Below are positions 1 to 6,518 of a stretch of DNA of 8,095 nucleotides, one piece after another. This DNA is from Akkermansiaceae bacterium UBA5689 (GTDB lineage Bacteria > Verrucomicrobiota > Verrucomicrobiia > Verrucomicrobiales > Akkermansiaceae): assembly GCA_002420305.1 (NCBI GenBank), contig DIHT01000158.1, positions 11,629 through 19,723 on the forward strand, written 5' to 3'. The position numbers and the translations under genes are program-made. The notes under the pieces were generated by a model. The model did not search any database and was not told where the DNA came from. It worked only from the letters and a program-made list of their open reading frames with translations. Numbering within the stretch: position 1 is the stretch's first letter; each line of letters opens with the position of its first letter.

Positions 1-150
1 TCGCGAAGTCTTCCCCGGAAGATTCTGACATGGAACCGCTTTACCGGCCTGTCAATGGAACGTGGTCTAGGCACTGGACTCCAGATCGGCAGCACGCGGA
101 AGATCACCTTCAGGCTCACAACGAGAGAAACGGTTAGAACGGCGGAGTCG
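1..150. other. Left-edge region without a supported gene
   Basis: No gene start can be supported here. Three readings remain open. One plus-strand frame closes at a TGA at 26-28. Another stays open from the window edge to a TAG at 135-137 and could be the hydrophilic C-terminus of an upstream gene. On the minus strand an ATG at 31-29 could begin a gene that runs off the window. The frame of the next gene is also open back to position 1, but its residues before the TTG at 151 show no domain and would bury its signal peptide. Confidence 0.4.
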
Positions 151-795
151 TTGAATACAAATAACCATCTGCATCACCTGCGATTTTGTTCTACCGGGCT
201 TGTTCTGGCTTGCGCCCTCATGGTTTCGGCATGCCAGCATCGACCGGCCTATGAGGACCGCCCCTACCTTGATCCGCAATGGGTCACATCCTCCTATCAA
301 CTTCCCCTACAAGAAAATCTCCGACTCAAACGAGAAGCCCGGGCGGCAACTGCAGAGGGAAACCGTGAAGTGTGTGGGGCCATCCTCCAACATGCCGACG
401 ATAGTAGGACCCTTGAACTATTCTTTGTTGAAAACGCAAGTAATCGCTCTCACTCCTACGAGTTGTCTCCTCGCAGCGTACAGCGTGTTCGGAAAGCCGC
501 AGACAACCGCGACTCCAAGATCATTGGGTCTTTTCACTCTCATCCGTCCAGCGATGCCGCCCCTAGCAAAAGCGATATCACCCACGCTGGGGTGCTCAGC
601 CTCCTGCTTATCCACTCCGTTCCAAGCGGTCGAACCCGCCTGTGGCAGATCGTCCTTCGCGATAGCACAAAAAAAGCGCGTGAAGTTCAGCTTGAGGTGA
701 TTGGACGGCGACTTCGGGGACCCTCTCCCCTGAACCCCTCTCCCCGAAGGCCATCTCTCCCCCCAGTCGATTCGGGAACCAGTGCGGGCCAATAA
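151..795 (+). CDS. JAMM/MPN+ (JAB-type) metallopeptidase-like lipoprotein
   Basis: Seen: from a TTG start the product is 214 residues. Residues 11-27 form a hydrophobic signal peptide ending in the lipobox V-S-A-C, with Cys28 the predicted lipidated residue. Gln at +2 favours outer-membrane sorting. The JAB-type metal site is complete: Glu73 in 'EVCG', then His129-Ser-His131, seven residues, Ser139, two residues, Asp142, matching the H-x-H-x7-S-x2-D signature. Known: this motif binds zinc in isopeptidases and peptidases such as Rpn11, Mec+ and prokaryotic JAB proteins. Inferred: a zinc peptidase or amidase at the envelope; the substrate is unknown. Start choice: the ATG at 55 would add 32 residues ahead of the signal peptide, whereas TTG 151 lies 3 nt after GGAG and gives a normal lipoprotein leader. 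The last 25 or so residues are Pro/Ser/Arg-rich, encoded by a C-rich repeat, and are probably not part of the fold. Convergent with the next gene. Confidence 0.8.
   Translation: MNTNNHLHHLRFCSTGLVLACALMVSACQHRPAYEDRPYLDPQWVTSSYQLPLQENLRLKREARAATAEGNREVCGAILQHADDSRTLELFFVENASNRSHSYELSPRSVQRVRKAADNRDSKIIGSFHSHPSSDAAPSKSDITHAGVLSLLLIHSVPSGRTRLWQIVLRDSTKKAREVQLEVIGRRLRGPSPLNPSPRRPSLPPVDSGTSAGQ
712..749 (+). repeat. C-rich repeat: tandem 14-nt units inside a 9-bp inverted repeat
   Basis: CTTCGGGGA at 712-720 and TCCCCGAAG at 741-749 are perfect inverted arms. Between and overlapping them lie two adjacent, near-identical 14-nt units (720-733 and 734-747) of the form ACCC(C)TCTCCCC(T)GA, with a looser pyrimidine-rich copy after them. 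The block falls inside the reading frame of the JAMM lipoprotein and gives it a Pro/Ser/Arg tail. It resembles small dispersed palindromic repeats found between bacterial genes; whether it is dispersed in this genome cannot be seen from one copy. Confidence 0.5.
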
Positions 796-814
796 CTTCT
801 CTCAAACCCAGCAG

Positions 815-841
815 GGCTTCCCTCTTGTTGAGACGGAAGCC
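815..841. terminator. Possible bidirectional terminator hairpin between convergent genes
   Basis: GGCTTCC at 815-821 pairs perfectly with GGAAGCC at 835-841 across a 13-nt loop, inside the 57-bp gap between two convergent stop codons. There is no good T-tract on either strand, so the call rests on position and stem alone. It could be a weak terminator or an mRNA 3'-end protector. Confidence 0.35.
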
Positions 842-852
842 GCTTCTCCCAA

Positions 853-2091
853 TCAGCCTCCGATCTTCCACAAGTGCTCCTCGGAACGCAGGAACAAGGC
901 TCCGTCAATGAGTGCTGGTGAGGCGAGGATGCGCTCTTCCATCTCCAGCTCGAAGGCGATCTCGCAGCCCTCAGGAGAAACGGTCGCCACGTAAGCCACA
1001 CCATCCTCGGTGGCTAGATAGAGTTTATCGCCAACAAGGACAGGAGAGGAGGAAAAGTTCCCGGGAATCTTCTCTCTCCACTTCATCTCCCCGCTTTTGC
1101 CATCTCTGCAAGTAAGCGACCCGGTATCATCGACAAGATAAAGGTAGCCTCCCTTCTCAACAAAGCTGGGCGTCTTTGGGATATAGCGGTCCTCCTTGAA
1201 AACCACGTGACTTTTGGTGACATCACCCGCGGCTCCCTTGGGGCGGATGGCAAGAAGCGAAGACCGGTCAAATCCTGTCGCCACATAAAGCATTTCGTTC
1301 GCGTAGACTGGTCGAGGCACAACCGAATATCCCTCGCCGTAGAGAACCTTCCATATCTCTTTGCCATTCGCAGGGTCGTAGGCGGCCACCTTCCCACTCG
1401 CCTGACTGATGACCTGCATGCGGCCTTCGACCTCGATCACAAGGGGAGTTCCAAAGGAAAAGGTTTTCTTTACCTTCTGCTCGCGGGGGGTTTTCCAGGC
1501 CAGCTCTCCCTTCTTTTGATCGAGAGCCACGATCATCGGATCCGATGCTCCATCCGCATTAAAAATCATTTTACCATCCGCCACCACAGGAGAGCTACCG
1601 GTCCCATGCACCGGTGGATACTGGACGACCTTCTTCCAGAGGACCTCTCCATCATTGAGCCGGAGAGCCGCGGTGCCCATGTGTCCAAAATGAACGTAGG
1701 CTACTCCTTGCTCGAGATAGGGAGTCGCACTGGCGAGGCCATTTTTAGAATGACGCTTTCTCACCTCAGTCGCCTCAGGGGTGAAGAGATCCTGAGTCCA
1801 GACTACCTCACCACTCCCTACATCCAGAGCAACAACACCCAGACTAACTTTCTCTCCCTCCTGCCGGGATACCGTAATGACAATCTTTCCCTCTCCGATC
1901 ACAGGAGAGGACCAACCTTTTCCGGGAAGTTTCTTCTTCCAAGCTACGCCCTTTTTAAGCCCCCACTCCAACGGAACATTCTTGGCGACCGAGACTCCCT
2001 GCCCCCCCGGCCCCCGGAACTGGAACCATTCCGCGTTGGCTATAGCGGTAAAAACGAGCAGGGCGAAGGTTCCATATATGACACGTTTCAT
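853..2091 (-). CDS. Secreted PQQ-like beta-propeller repeat protein
   Basis: Seen: a 412-residue product starting at the ATG at 2091, with a signal peptide (MKRV..., hydrophobic to residue 18, A-N-A cleavage near 20) followed at once by 'EWFQFRGPGGQGVS'. The rest alternates 'SSPV(I/V)..GK' strands (about residues 61, 166, 348, 390) with 'ALD...GE..W' strands (88-98, 143-152, 188-199, 237-247, 328-338), the mark of PQQ_2/PQQ-like propeller blades, and ends with 'LWKIGG'. Known: in planctomycetes and verrucomicrobia such outer-wall propellers often accompany secreted degradative enzymes, and most are not proven to bind PQQ. Inferred: an extracytoplasmic binding or scaffold protein; no catalytic dehydrogenase domain is visible. 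Start: the frame runs upstream to 2175, but that would put 28 residues before the signal peptide. Divergent from the oxidoreductase gene, so the two may share a control region. Confidence 0.85.
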   Translation of the reverse strand: MKRVIYGTFALLVFTAIANAEWFQFRGPGGQGVSVAKNVPLEWGLKKGVAWKKKLPGKGWSSPVIGEGKIVITVSRQEGEKVSLGVVALDVGSGEVVWTQDLFTPEATEVRKRHSKNGLASATPYLEQGVAYVHFGHMGTAALRLNDGEVLWKKVVQYPPVHGTGSSPVVADGKMIFNADGASDPMIVALDQKKGELAWKTPREQKVKKTFSFGTPLVIEVEGRMQVISQASGKVAAYDPANGKEIWKVLYGEGYSVVPRPVYANEMLYVATGFDRSSLLAIRPKGAAGDVTKSHVVFKEDRYIPKTPSFVEKGGYLYLVDDTGSLTCRDGKSGEMKWREKIPGNFSSSPVLVGDKLYLATEDGVAYVATVSPEGCEIAFELEMEERILASPALIDGALFLRSEEHLWKIGG

Positions 2092-2258
2092 GATATCTGG
2101 ACAGGCTGGTAACTCCGTGGTTCCAGTCAATAAAAACCGCAGAAGGAGCTGACAAACCATGATCGCTGGGTCCAACCCTCACAAAGGGACTACTCTCATG
2201 ACCAGACCTGCGTACTCTTACTCTTGAAAACCTCTCTTCCAGCCGCTCTAGTTCTCTC
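2092..2258. promoter_or_regulatory. Divergent intergenic region (propeller / oxidoreductase)
   Basis: This 167-bp gap must hold the promoters of both flanking genes. On the plus strand TTGAAA (2224-2229) is followed after 17 nt by TCTAGT (2247-2252), which matches a sigma-70 -10 box at 4 of 6 positions and lies 6 nt before the ATG at 2259. If real, the mRNA would be almost leaderless. On the minus strand TTGACT (2130-2125) has no matching -10 at normal spacing. I see no convincing operator palindrome. Confidence 0.25.
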
Positions 2259-3632
2259 ATGTCCGAACCATCCAACCCGGCTCAATCCAATCGCCGTCGC
2301 TTTCTTGGGACCACTACCGCTGCTGCGGCTACGCTTGGTTCTGCCGAACTCGTTTATGGGGACCACCATAAGGGAAAACCTCTTCGCTTTGCCCAGATTG
2401 GCTGTGGGGGCAAGGGAAGCAGCGACCTCGACAGTACCGTTTCCAGTGGCGGAAAGCTCATTGCCATGTGCGACGTCGATGAAGGCCGCGCGAAGGGACA
2501 CTTCAACAAATACAGCAAGGTTCCCCGTTACACGGATTACCGGGAAATGCTCGCCAAGCACAAGGACGAGATCGATGCCGTGGTCGTTTCCACTCCTGAT
2601 CATGTCCACGCGGTGGCAGCCCTTGCTGCCATGAAACTGGGAAAGCACGTTTACGTTCAGAAACCACTCGCCCGTACTTACGGCGAATGCATGGCTCTTC
2701 TTGAAGCAACCAAGAAATACAAGGTGGTCACTCAGATGGGAAACCAAGGTCACGCAGGCTCGGGTCTCAAACTCTGGAAAAAGATGATGGATGACGGCGC
2801 CTTTGGTGAAGTGCTCGAACTGCACTCCTGGTCCAACCGGCCCATCTGGCCCCAGGGCATGACCAAGTATCCCGCAGAAGCACCAGTGCCGAAGGGCCTC
2901 GACTGGGACTCCTGGGTCGGACCAATGGAAAAGCGCGCCTTCGGAAAAGGCTTCCTCCCCTTCTCATGGCGGGGGTGGTGGGACTTTGGCGCAGGTGCCA
3001 TGGGAGACATGGCCTGCCACAACATGGACCCCGCGTTCTGGACCTGTGGCCTGACATTGCCTACTTCGATCACCGCAGAGGCCTCCGCCCCGGCCGGCGT
3101 CGCCTACCCCAAGTGGTCGGTAATCCATTTCCATTTCCCTGCTACCAAAGTCTGCCCCAAGGGGATCAAGATGGTCTGGCATGATGGCGGCAAGCGACCT
3201 AAGCCTCCCGCAGGCGCCGACCCCGGTCTCAACATGGGCGGAAATGGCTGCCTCATTGTTGGCAGCAAAATGTCTGCCATGGGTGGTTCACATGCCGGAA
3301 CCCCACGGCCGGTCGCTGTAGGACCCAAATTTGACAAGGATGCCATCGCAAGGGAATCGGCTCGCTGGCAGGCAGAGCATCGCAAGCTAAAGGGAACAGA
3401 TCACCACCGAGAGTGGGTGGATGCAGCCAAGAAGGGCGATATCAACGCCCCGGGGAGCAACTTCATGTATGCTGCACCCATGTCGGCCGCCCTTGCTCTT
3501 GGAGCTGTAGCGCTGCGTTTCCCGGGCCAAGAGCTCAAATGGGACGATCAGAGTGGAAAATTTACCAATCACGACGAGGCCAACAAGTGGGTCACCATCG
3601 ACCCACGAGAGGGCTACGACCTCAAGGTCTGA
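2259..3632 (+). CDS. Tat-exported Gfo/Idh/MocA family oxidoreductase
   Basis: Seen: 457 residues. A twin-arginine signal 'SNRRRFLG' (residues 10-17) is followed by an Ala-rich hydrophobic stretch to about residue 34. A Rossmann fold follows: 'IGCGGKG' at 47-53 (G-x-G-x-x-G), 'CDVDE' at 71-75 with the dinucleotide-ribose acidic residue, and 'STPDHVHA' at 111-118. The family's 'EKP' motif reads Q134-K135-P136, keeping the catalytic-type Lys. 'WWDFGAGAMGDMACHNMD' at 240-257 holds the conserved Asp/His region of the C-terminal domain. Known: the family oxidises or reduces sugars and inositols with NAD(P); Tat-exported members with this layout are abundant in PVC bacteria and may carry the bound cofactor out folded. 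Inferred: periplasmic oxidation of a sugar or sugar derivative; the substrate cannot be assigned. The ATG start gives a correct Tat leader; no Shine-Dalgarno is present, the leader being pyrimidine-rich. Same strand as the sulfatase but separated by a terminator. Confidence 0.9.
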   Translation: MSEPSNPAQSNRRRFLGTTTAAAATLGSAELVYGDHHKGKPLRFAQIGCGGKGSSDLDSTVSSGGKLIAMCDVDEGRAKGHFNKYSKVPRYTDYREMLAKHKDEIDAVVVSTPDHVHAVAALAAMKLGKHVYVQKPLARTYGECMALLEATKKYKVVTQMGNQGHAGSGLKLWKKMMDDGAFGEVLELHSWSNRPIWPQGMTKYPAEAPVPKGLDWDSWVGPMEKRAFGKGFLPFSWRGWWDFGAGAMGDMACHNMDPAFWTCGLTLPTSITAEASAPAGVAYPKWSVIHFHFPATKVCPKGIKMVWHDGGKRPKPPAGADPGLNMGGNGCLIVGSKMSAMGGSHAGTPRPVAVGPKFDKDAIARESARWQAEHRKLKGTDHHREWVDAAKKGDINAPGSNFMYAAPMSAALALGAVALRFPGQELKWDDQSGKFTNHDEANKWVTIDPREGYDLKV

Positions 3633-3678
3633 GCCCCCGGATCACCGGCCCAGAGGATTCCATCCAGTAACCATAACA

Positions 3679-3718
3679 GGTCCGCTTTTCTCCAAAAAGG
3701 GAAGCGGGCCTTTCTTTT
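3679..3718 (+). terminator. Rho-independent terminator after the oxidoreductase gene
   Basis: GGTCCGCTT at 3679-3687 pairs with AAGCGGGCC at 3702-3710 with a single G-U pair. Further G-U and C-G pairs can extend the stem to about 12 bp around an A-rich 8-nt loop. The T-rich run TTTCTTTT at 3711-3718 follows directly. It lies 46 bp after the stop codon, so the downstream sulfatase probably has its own promoter. Confidence 0.85.
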
Positions 3719-3767
3719 GCGGCGAGGAAGCAACTGAAATCTTGAATCTACTGCTCGCTCCTCTTTG

Positions 3768-5330
3768 ATGCGCAGTATGAAGAAGATCATCCTTACTGGG
3801 CTCTTCCCCCTTTTCCTTGCGCCCATCCCCGGGTTGGCTGCCGATGAAGCCGGGAGTCGGCCCAACATCGTCTTCATCATGTCGGACGACATGGGATGGA
3901 ATCAACCAGGCTTCAACGGGGGCACCAAGGGACTCACCCCCAACCTCGATAAACTCGCCGGAGAGAGCCTGAGCCTGACTCAGTTCTACACCCACTCCGT
4001 CTGCGCGCCAACCCGCGGCGCTTTTCTTACCGGCCGCTATGCCTTCCGAAACTGGATGGACTGGCGCTCAGAGGATTTTGGCAAGCCCAGTTATCTGAAA
4101 GCCCTTGGCTTGACCCTCGCACACAATGAACGGGGAGAACCCACGAGGCGGATTCATGCGCTTGATACTGAGGAAAGGACGATAGCGGAGGCTCTGCGCG
4201 AAGCCGGTTATTTTACCGCTCTGGTGGGCAAATGGCACTGTGGTGAATGGCTCGAAGAACACCTTCCAATGGGTCAGGGCTTCATGCACCAGTACGGACA
4301 TTATGCCTGGGGTATCGACTACTACACCAAAACCATCGTTCACAATGCGCCCGCCCGTTTCGCAGTCTACGACTGGCATCGTAACCAGAAGCCCCTCCGG
4401 GAAGAAGGCTATGCGACCGACCTATTCGCCGCAGAGGCCGAGAGAGTCATCGAGGCCCGGGCACGGGACCGCAAGCGACCCTTCTTTCTCTACGTTCCCT
4501 TCAACGCCGTTCATGGACCTCTCAATCCCCCCGGAGATTTTCCCGCTGGAGAAAAGGACCCCCTTGCGATTCGCGACGGCATGCTGCGATCTCTCGATAA
4601 CGCGGTGGGAAAAATCGCAGGAGCCATCGACAAACACGGATTTCGCGACAACACCCTATTCATCTTTACCAATGACAACGGCCCAGTTCTCGAGTCCATG
4701 AGTATCCCGTGGCGAGGCACCAAAAACACCACCTTCGAGGGAGGGGTCCGCGTTCCCTGTCTTCTACGCTGGCCCGGGCATACCAAGCCTCGTAGTTCTC
4801 ATGATGGAATGATGTTCATCGCCGACTTCTATTCAACCTTCATCCAACTTGCCGGGGCAAACGCACTCCAGGATACCACGGTTGATGGGCTCGACATGAC
4901 CGCCATGCTCTTTGGCGGAGCTGCCAGCCCACGTAAGGAAATCGTCTTTGAGGTTACCGGCAGCGTCCGGGTTCCCACCATCCGCAGTGGCGACTGGAAA
5001 CTCATGGGTGAGATGCTCTTCAATATTGCGAAGGATCCCTACGAAAAGAACGACGTTGCAGGCGACCATCCCGGGATCGTCAAGCGCCTCGCAGCTCGGC
5101 TCGCGCAGGTGGACAGTGAGCGCCCGCCCCTCGGCAACAAACCCCTCCTGATGGATCCTCCCCTCCCCTACATCTACGGTCAGAAAGAGAACGCTGCGCC
5201 TCCGAAGTGGCTGGTTAGACACGTGGACGCTGTGCGAGCCAAACAGCCTACCAAGTGGGCTCCCGGAGAGACCCCTTGGCCACAAGCCCCCATCGGAGTG
5301 AATGCCAATAAGCAGCCTGGCAGCAAATAA
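3768..5330 (+). CDS. Secreted formylglycine-dependent sulfatase (S1 family)
   Basis: Seen: 520 residues from the first ATG; a second ATG at 3777 gives 'MKKIIL' and is equally plausible. The signal peptide is hydrophobic to about residue 22 with cleavage near 'GLAA'. Active-site parts are in the expected order: Asp40-Asp41 in 'IMSDDMGW' (metal), Cys79-A-P-T-Arg83 then 'GAFLTGRY' (the C-x-P-x-R formylglycine site), 'GKWH' with Lys155 and His157, His249 in 'FNAVHGP', Asp303-Asn304 in 'TNDNGP', and Lys319 in 'RGTKNTTFEGG'. Known: the Cys is oxidised to formylglycine, which hydrolyses sulfate esters. The length and 'FEGGVRVP' region resemble arylsulfatase-B-like members. Inferred: removes sulfate from a glycan outside the cytoplasm; the position cleaved is unknown. 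Odd points: Thr instead of Ser in the Cys motif, 'GKWHCG' where Leu usually follows His, and extra residues at about 100-132 before 'DTEERTIAEAL'. No maturation enzyme gene lies in the window. Confidence 0.92.
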   Translation: MRSMKKIILTGLFPLFLAPIPGLAADEAGSRPNIVFIMSDDMGWNQPGFNGGTKGLTPNLDKLAGESLSLTQFYTHSVCAPTRGAFLTGRYAFRNWMDWRSEDFGKPSYLKALGLTLAHNERGEPTRRIHALDTEERTIAEALREAGYFTALVGKWHCGEWLEEHLPMGQGFMHQYGHYAWGIDYYTKTIVHNAPARFAVYDWHRNQKPLREEGYATDLFAAEAERVIEARARDRKRPFFLYVPFNAVHGPLNPPGDFPAGEKDPLAIRDGMLRSLDNAVGKIAGAIDKHGFRDNTLFIFTNDNGPVLESMSIPWRGTKNTTFEGGVRVPCLLRWPGHTKPRSSHDGMMFIADFYSTFIQLAGANALQDTTVDGLDMTAMLFGGAASPRKEIVFEVTGSVRVPTIRSGDWKLMGEMLFNIAKDPYEKNDVAGDHPGIVKRLAARLAQVDSERPPLGNKPLLMDPPLPYIYGQKENAAPPKWLVRHVDAVRAKQPTKWAPGETPWPQAPIGVNANKQPGSK

Positions 5331-5363
5331 AGGACGAACTCCGCGAACCGCGGTCGGCGTCCT
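5331..5363 (+). other. Nested hairpin directly after the sulfatase stop codon
   Basis: AGGACG at 5331-5336 pairs with CGTCCT at 5358-5363, and inside it CCGCG at 5341-5345 pairs with CGCGG at 5349-5353 around a 3-nt loop. It begins on the base after the TAA. No T-tract follows, so it may be a factor-dependent terminator or an mRNA-end stabiliser. The rest of the gap to the next start shows no clear promoter. Confidence 0.45.
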
Positions 5364-5444
5364 GTGGAAAAGATGTGAGCACCTTGGGAATGGCTTTCCT
5401 CCTTTTCCCGTGTTGGTAGGCCGCAGGTTTTCTACCGTCTCCCT

Positions 5445-6509
5445 GTGATTCTGGATATCGGCTTCAAGAAAGCTACCGTGGGGCAAGTTGTTCTCGCGCG
5501 GGTTGGCAATCGGGTAAACGAGGAACCCCTCGAGACTTCACGGGAAGTCTGTGAGATCCGGGAAGAAGACCGGGAACTGTTTTCTCAATTGATCCTCAAG
5601 CCCTTCAGGAGCCACGTGCGGTATCGCTTTGACCACCACGCTTCCCTTGAAAAGAATGAAACCTTTTCCTGTGTCCGGGATATCTTCGAGGGGAAAAGTT
5701 CCTTTCTCGAAAAAGGGTGCGATCTTGCCCGGCGCCTCTACGCCAAAACCGATCATCCGAACATCAAGTCAGGAGACCTCTGCATTGCGCGTATCAGCAA
5801 TGCAATCGTGAGCAACCAGTCTGTCGAAGCCCTCTGTATCCTGAAGTCTGAAACGGTAGAACCATTCCTCAGCATCTCATCGGACCAGGGAGACCTCCGC
5901 ATCACCACCGAACACGGAATCAACCCTGACAAGATCGACAAGGGCTGCCTCATCCTGAACGTGGATGAAGCCAATGGCTACCATGTCCTGACTTTCGACC
6001 GGGCCGGAGCCCAGTCCAAGTTCTGGCTCCAGGAGTTTCTTGGGGTTCGTCTCTTCACCGATGACTCCGTACTCACCAATCAGGTCGCTGACCTTGCTGT
6101 CTCCTTCCTGCAAGGCTCCAAGAGCCCAGTAACTGGCGAGAATGGCGGGGTTGCGGAAAAAACCGTGGCAGCGAATCGGGCCATCGAATTCTTTGAGGAC
6201 CGGGACCACTTCAGCATGCAGGAATTCGAGGAAGAGGTCTTGCGCAAGGACCCTGAGATGGTCAGCCAGTTCAAGGAATATAAAGCCAAATTCGAAGAGG
6301 AGAACAACCAACCTCTCTCCAACGACTTCGGGATTAACCCCGGAGAACTGACCAAGATCCACAAGAAGGTCGGAGGAGTCATGAAGTTTGATACCGGGGT
6401 GGAAGTCCGCCTCCTTCCCGACTTCAAGGAAGGTAACATCGAGCGCGGCTTCGACGAGACTCGCGCCATGGGGTTTCTAAAGGTCTACTTCAACTCCAAG
6501 GAGAGCTGA
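5445..6509 (+). CDS. Nucleoid-associated protein, NA37 (YejK/NdpA) family
   Basis: Seen: 354 residues from a GTG start, the first start codon in the open frame. No signal peptide or membrane segment. Family-like stretches are 'FLEKGCDLARRLYA' (87-100), 'HPNIKSGDLCIA' (104-115), 'ALCILKSE' (129-136), 'DKGCLILN' (165-172), 'WLQEFLGV' (194-201) and a C-terminal 'FDTGVEVRLLP' (315-325). These match the layout of 37-kDa nucleoid-associated proteins, closest in style to the roughly 340-350 residue versions of Bacteroidetes. Known: E. coli YejK belongs to this family and is found with the nucleoid; its exact role is poorly defined. Inferred: a cytoplasmic DNA- or nucleoid-linked protein. Residues 225-245 look like a flexible linker and 255-290 is a charged helical stretch. 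The leader is pyrimidine-rich with no Shine-Dalgarno. Convergent with the ATP-grasp gene; not functionally linked to its neighbours as far as I can tell. Confidence 0.85.
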   Translation: MILDIGFKKATVGQVVLARVGNRVNEEPLETSREVCEIREEDRELFSQLILKPFRSHVRYRFDHHASLEKNETFSCVRDIFEGKSSFLEKGCDLARRLYAKTDHPNIKSGDLCIARISNAIVSNQSVEALCILKSETVEPFLSISSDQGDLRITTEHGINPDKIDKGCLILNVDEANGYHVLTFDRAGAQSKFWLQEFLGVRLFTDDSVLTNQVADLAVSFLQGSKSPVTGENGGVAEKTVAANRAIEFFEDRDHFSMQEFEEEVLRKDPEMVSQFKEYKAKFEEENNQPLSNDFGINPGELTKIHKKVGGVMKFDTGVEVRLLPDFKEGNIERGFDETRAMGFLKVYFNSKES

Positions 6510-6518
6510 CCTGCTCTC
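6501..6518. terminator. Hairpin across the convergent gene junction
   Basis: GAGAGC at 6501-6506 and GCTCTC at 6513-6518 form a perfect 6-bp stem with a 6-nt loop. The loop contains the TGA stop of the NA37 gene (6507-6509), and the stem ends one base before the stop codon of the opposing gene (6519-6521). It can form on both transcripts. There is no T-tract, so intrinsic termination is uncertain. Confidence 0.4.

Noticed and set aside
55..150. An ATG start at 55 for the JAMM lipoprotein
   Set aside because: It adds 32 domain-free residues ahead of the signal peptide; a lipoprotein leader needs a start near 151.
1207..2112. A 301-codon plus-strand open frame opposite the propeller gene
   Set aside because: It is antisense to a gene with clear signal peptide and repeat structure. 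Its own translation has no recognisable domain or leader and reads as a random, Arg/Ser/Leu-rich shadow.
2125..2130. TTGACT on the minus strand as a -35 box for the propeller gene
   Set aside because: The base positions 16-18 nt downstream hold nothing resembling a -10 box.
2092..2175. An upstream ATG for the propeller gene
   Set aside because: It would put 28 residues before a complete signal peptide, and the ATG at 2091 starts exactly at the MKRV leader.
2196..2825. A 209-codon minus-strand open frame over the oxidoreductase start
   Set aside because: It overlaps the Tat leader and Rossmann motif of the real gene and has no features of its own.
2259..3632. Identity as a GH109-type glycosidase (Gfo/Idh/MocA fold)
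   Set aside because: The overall fold and Tat signal would fit, but I do not see the GH109-type motifs, so only the broad family is claimed.
5398..5403. AGGAGG on the minus strand as a ribosome binding site
   Set aside because: No start codon lies 5-10 nt downstream and no credible minus-strand gene is there.
4833..5486. A 217-codon minus-strand open frame over the end of the sulfatase
   Set aside because: Antisense to a strongly supported sulfatase, with no domain signal; explained by codon bias of the real gene.
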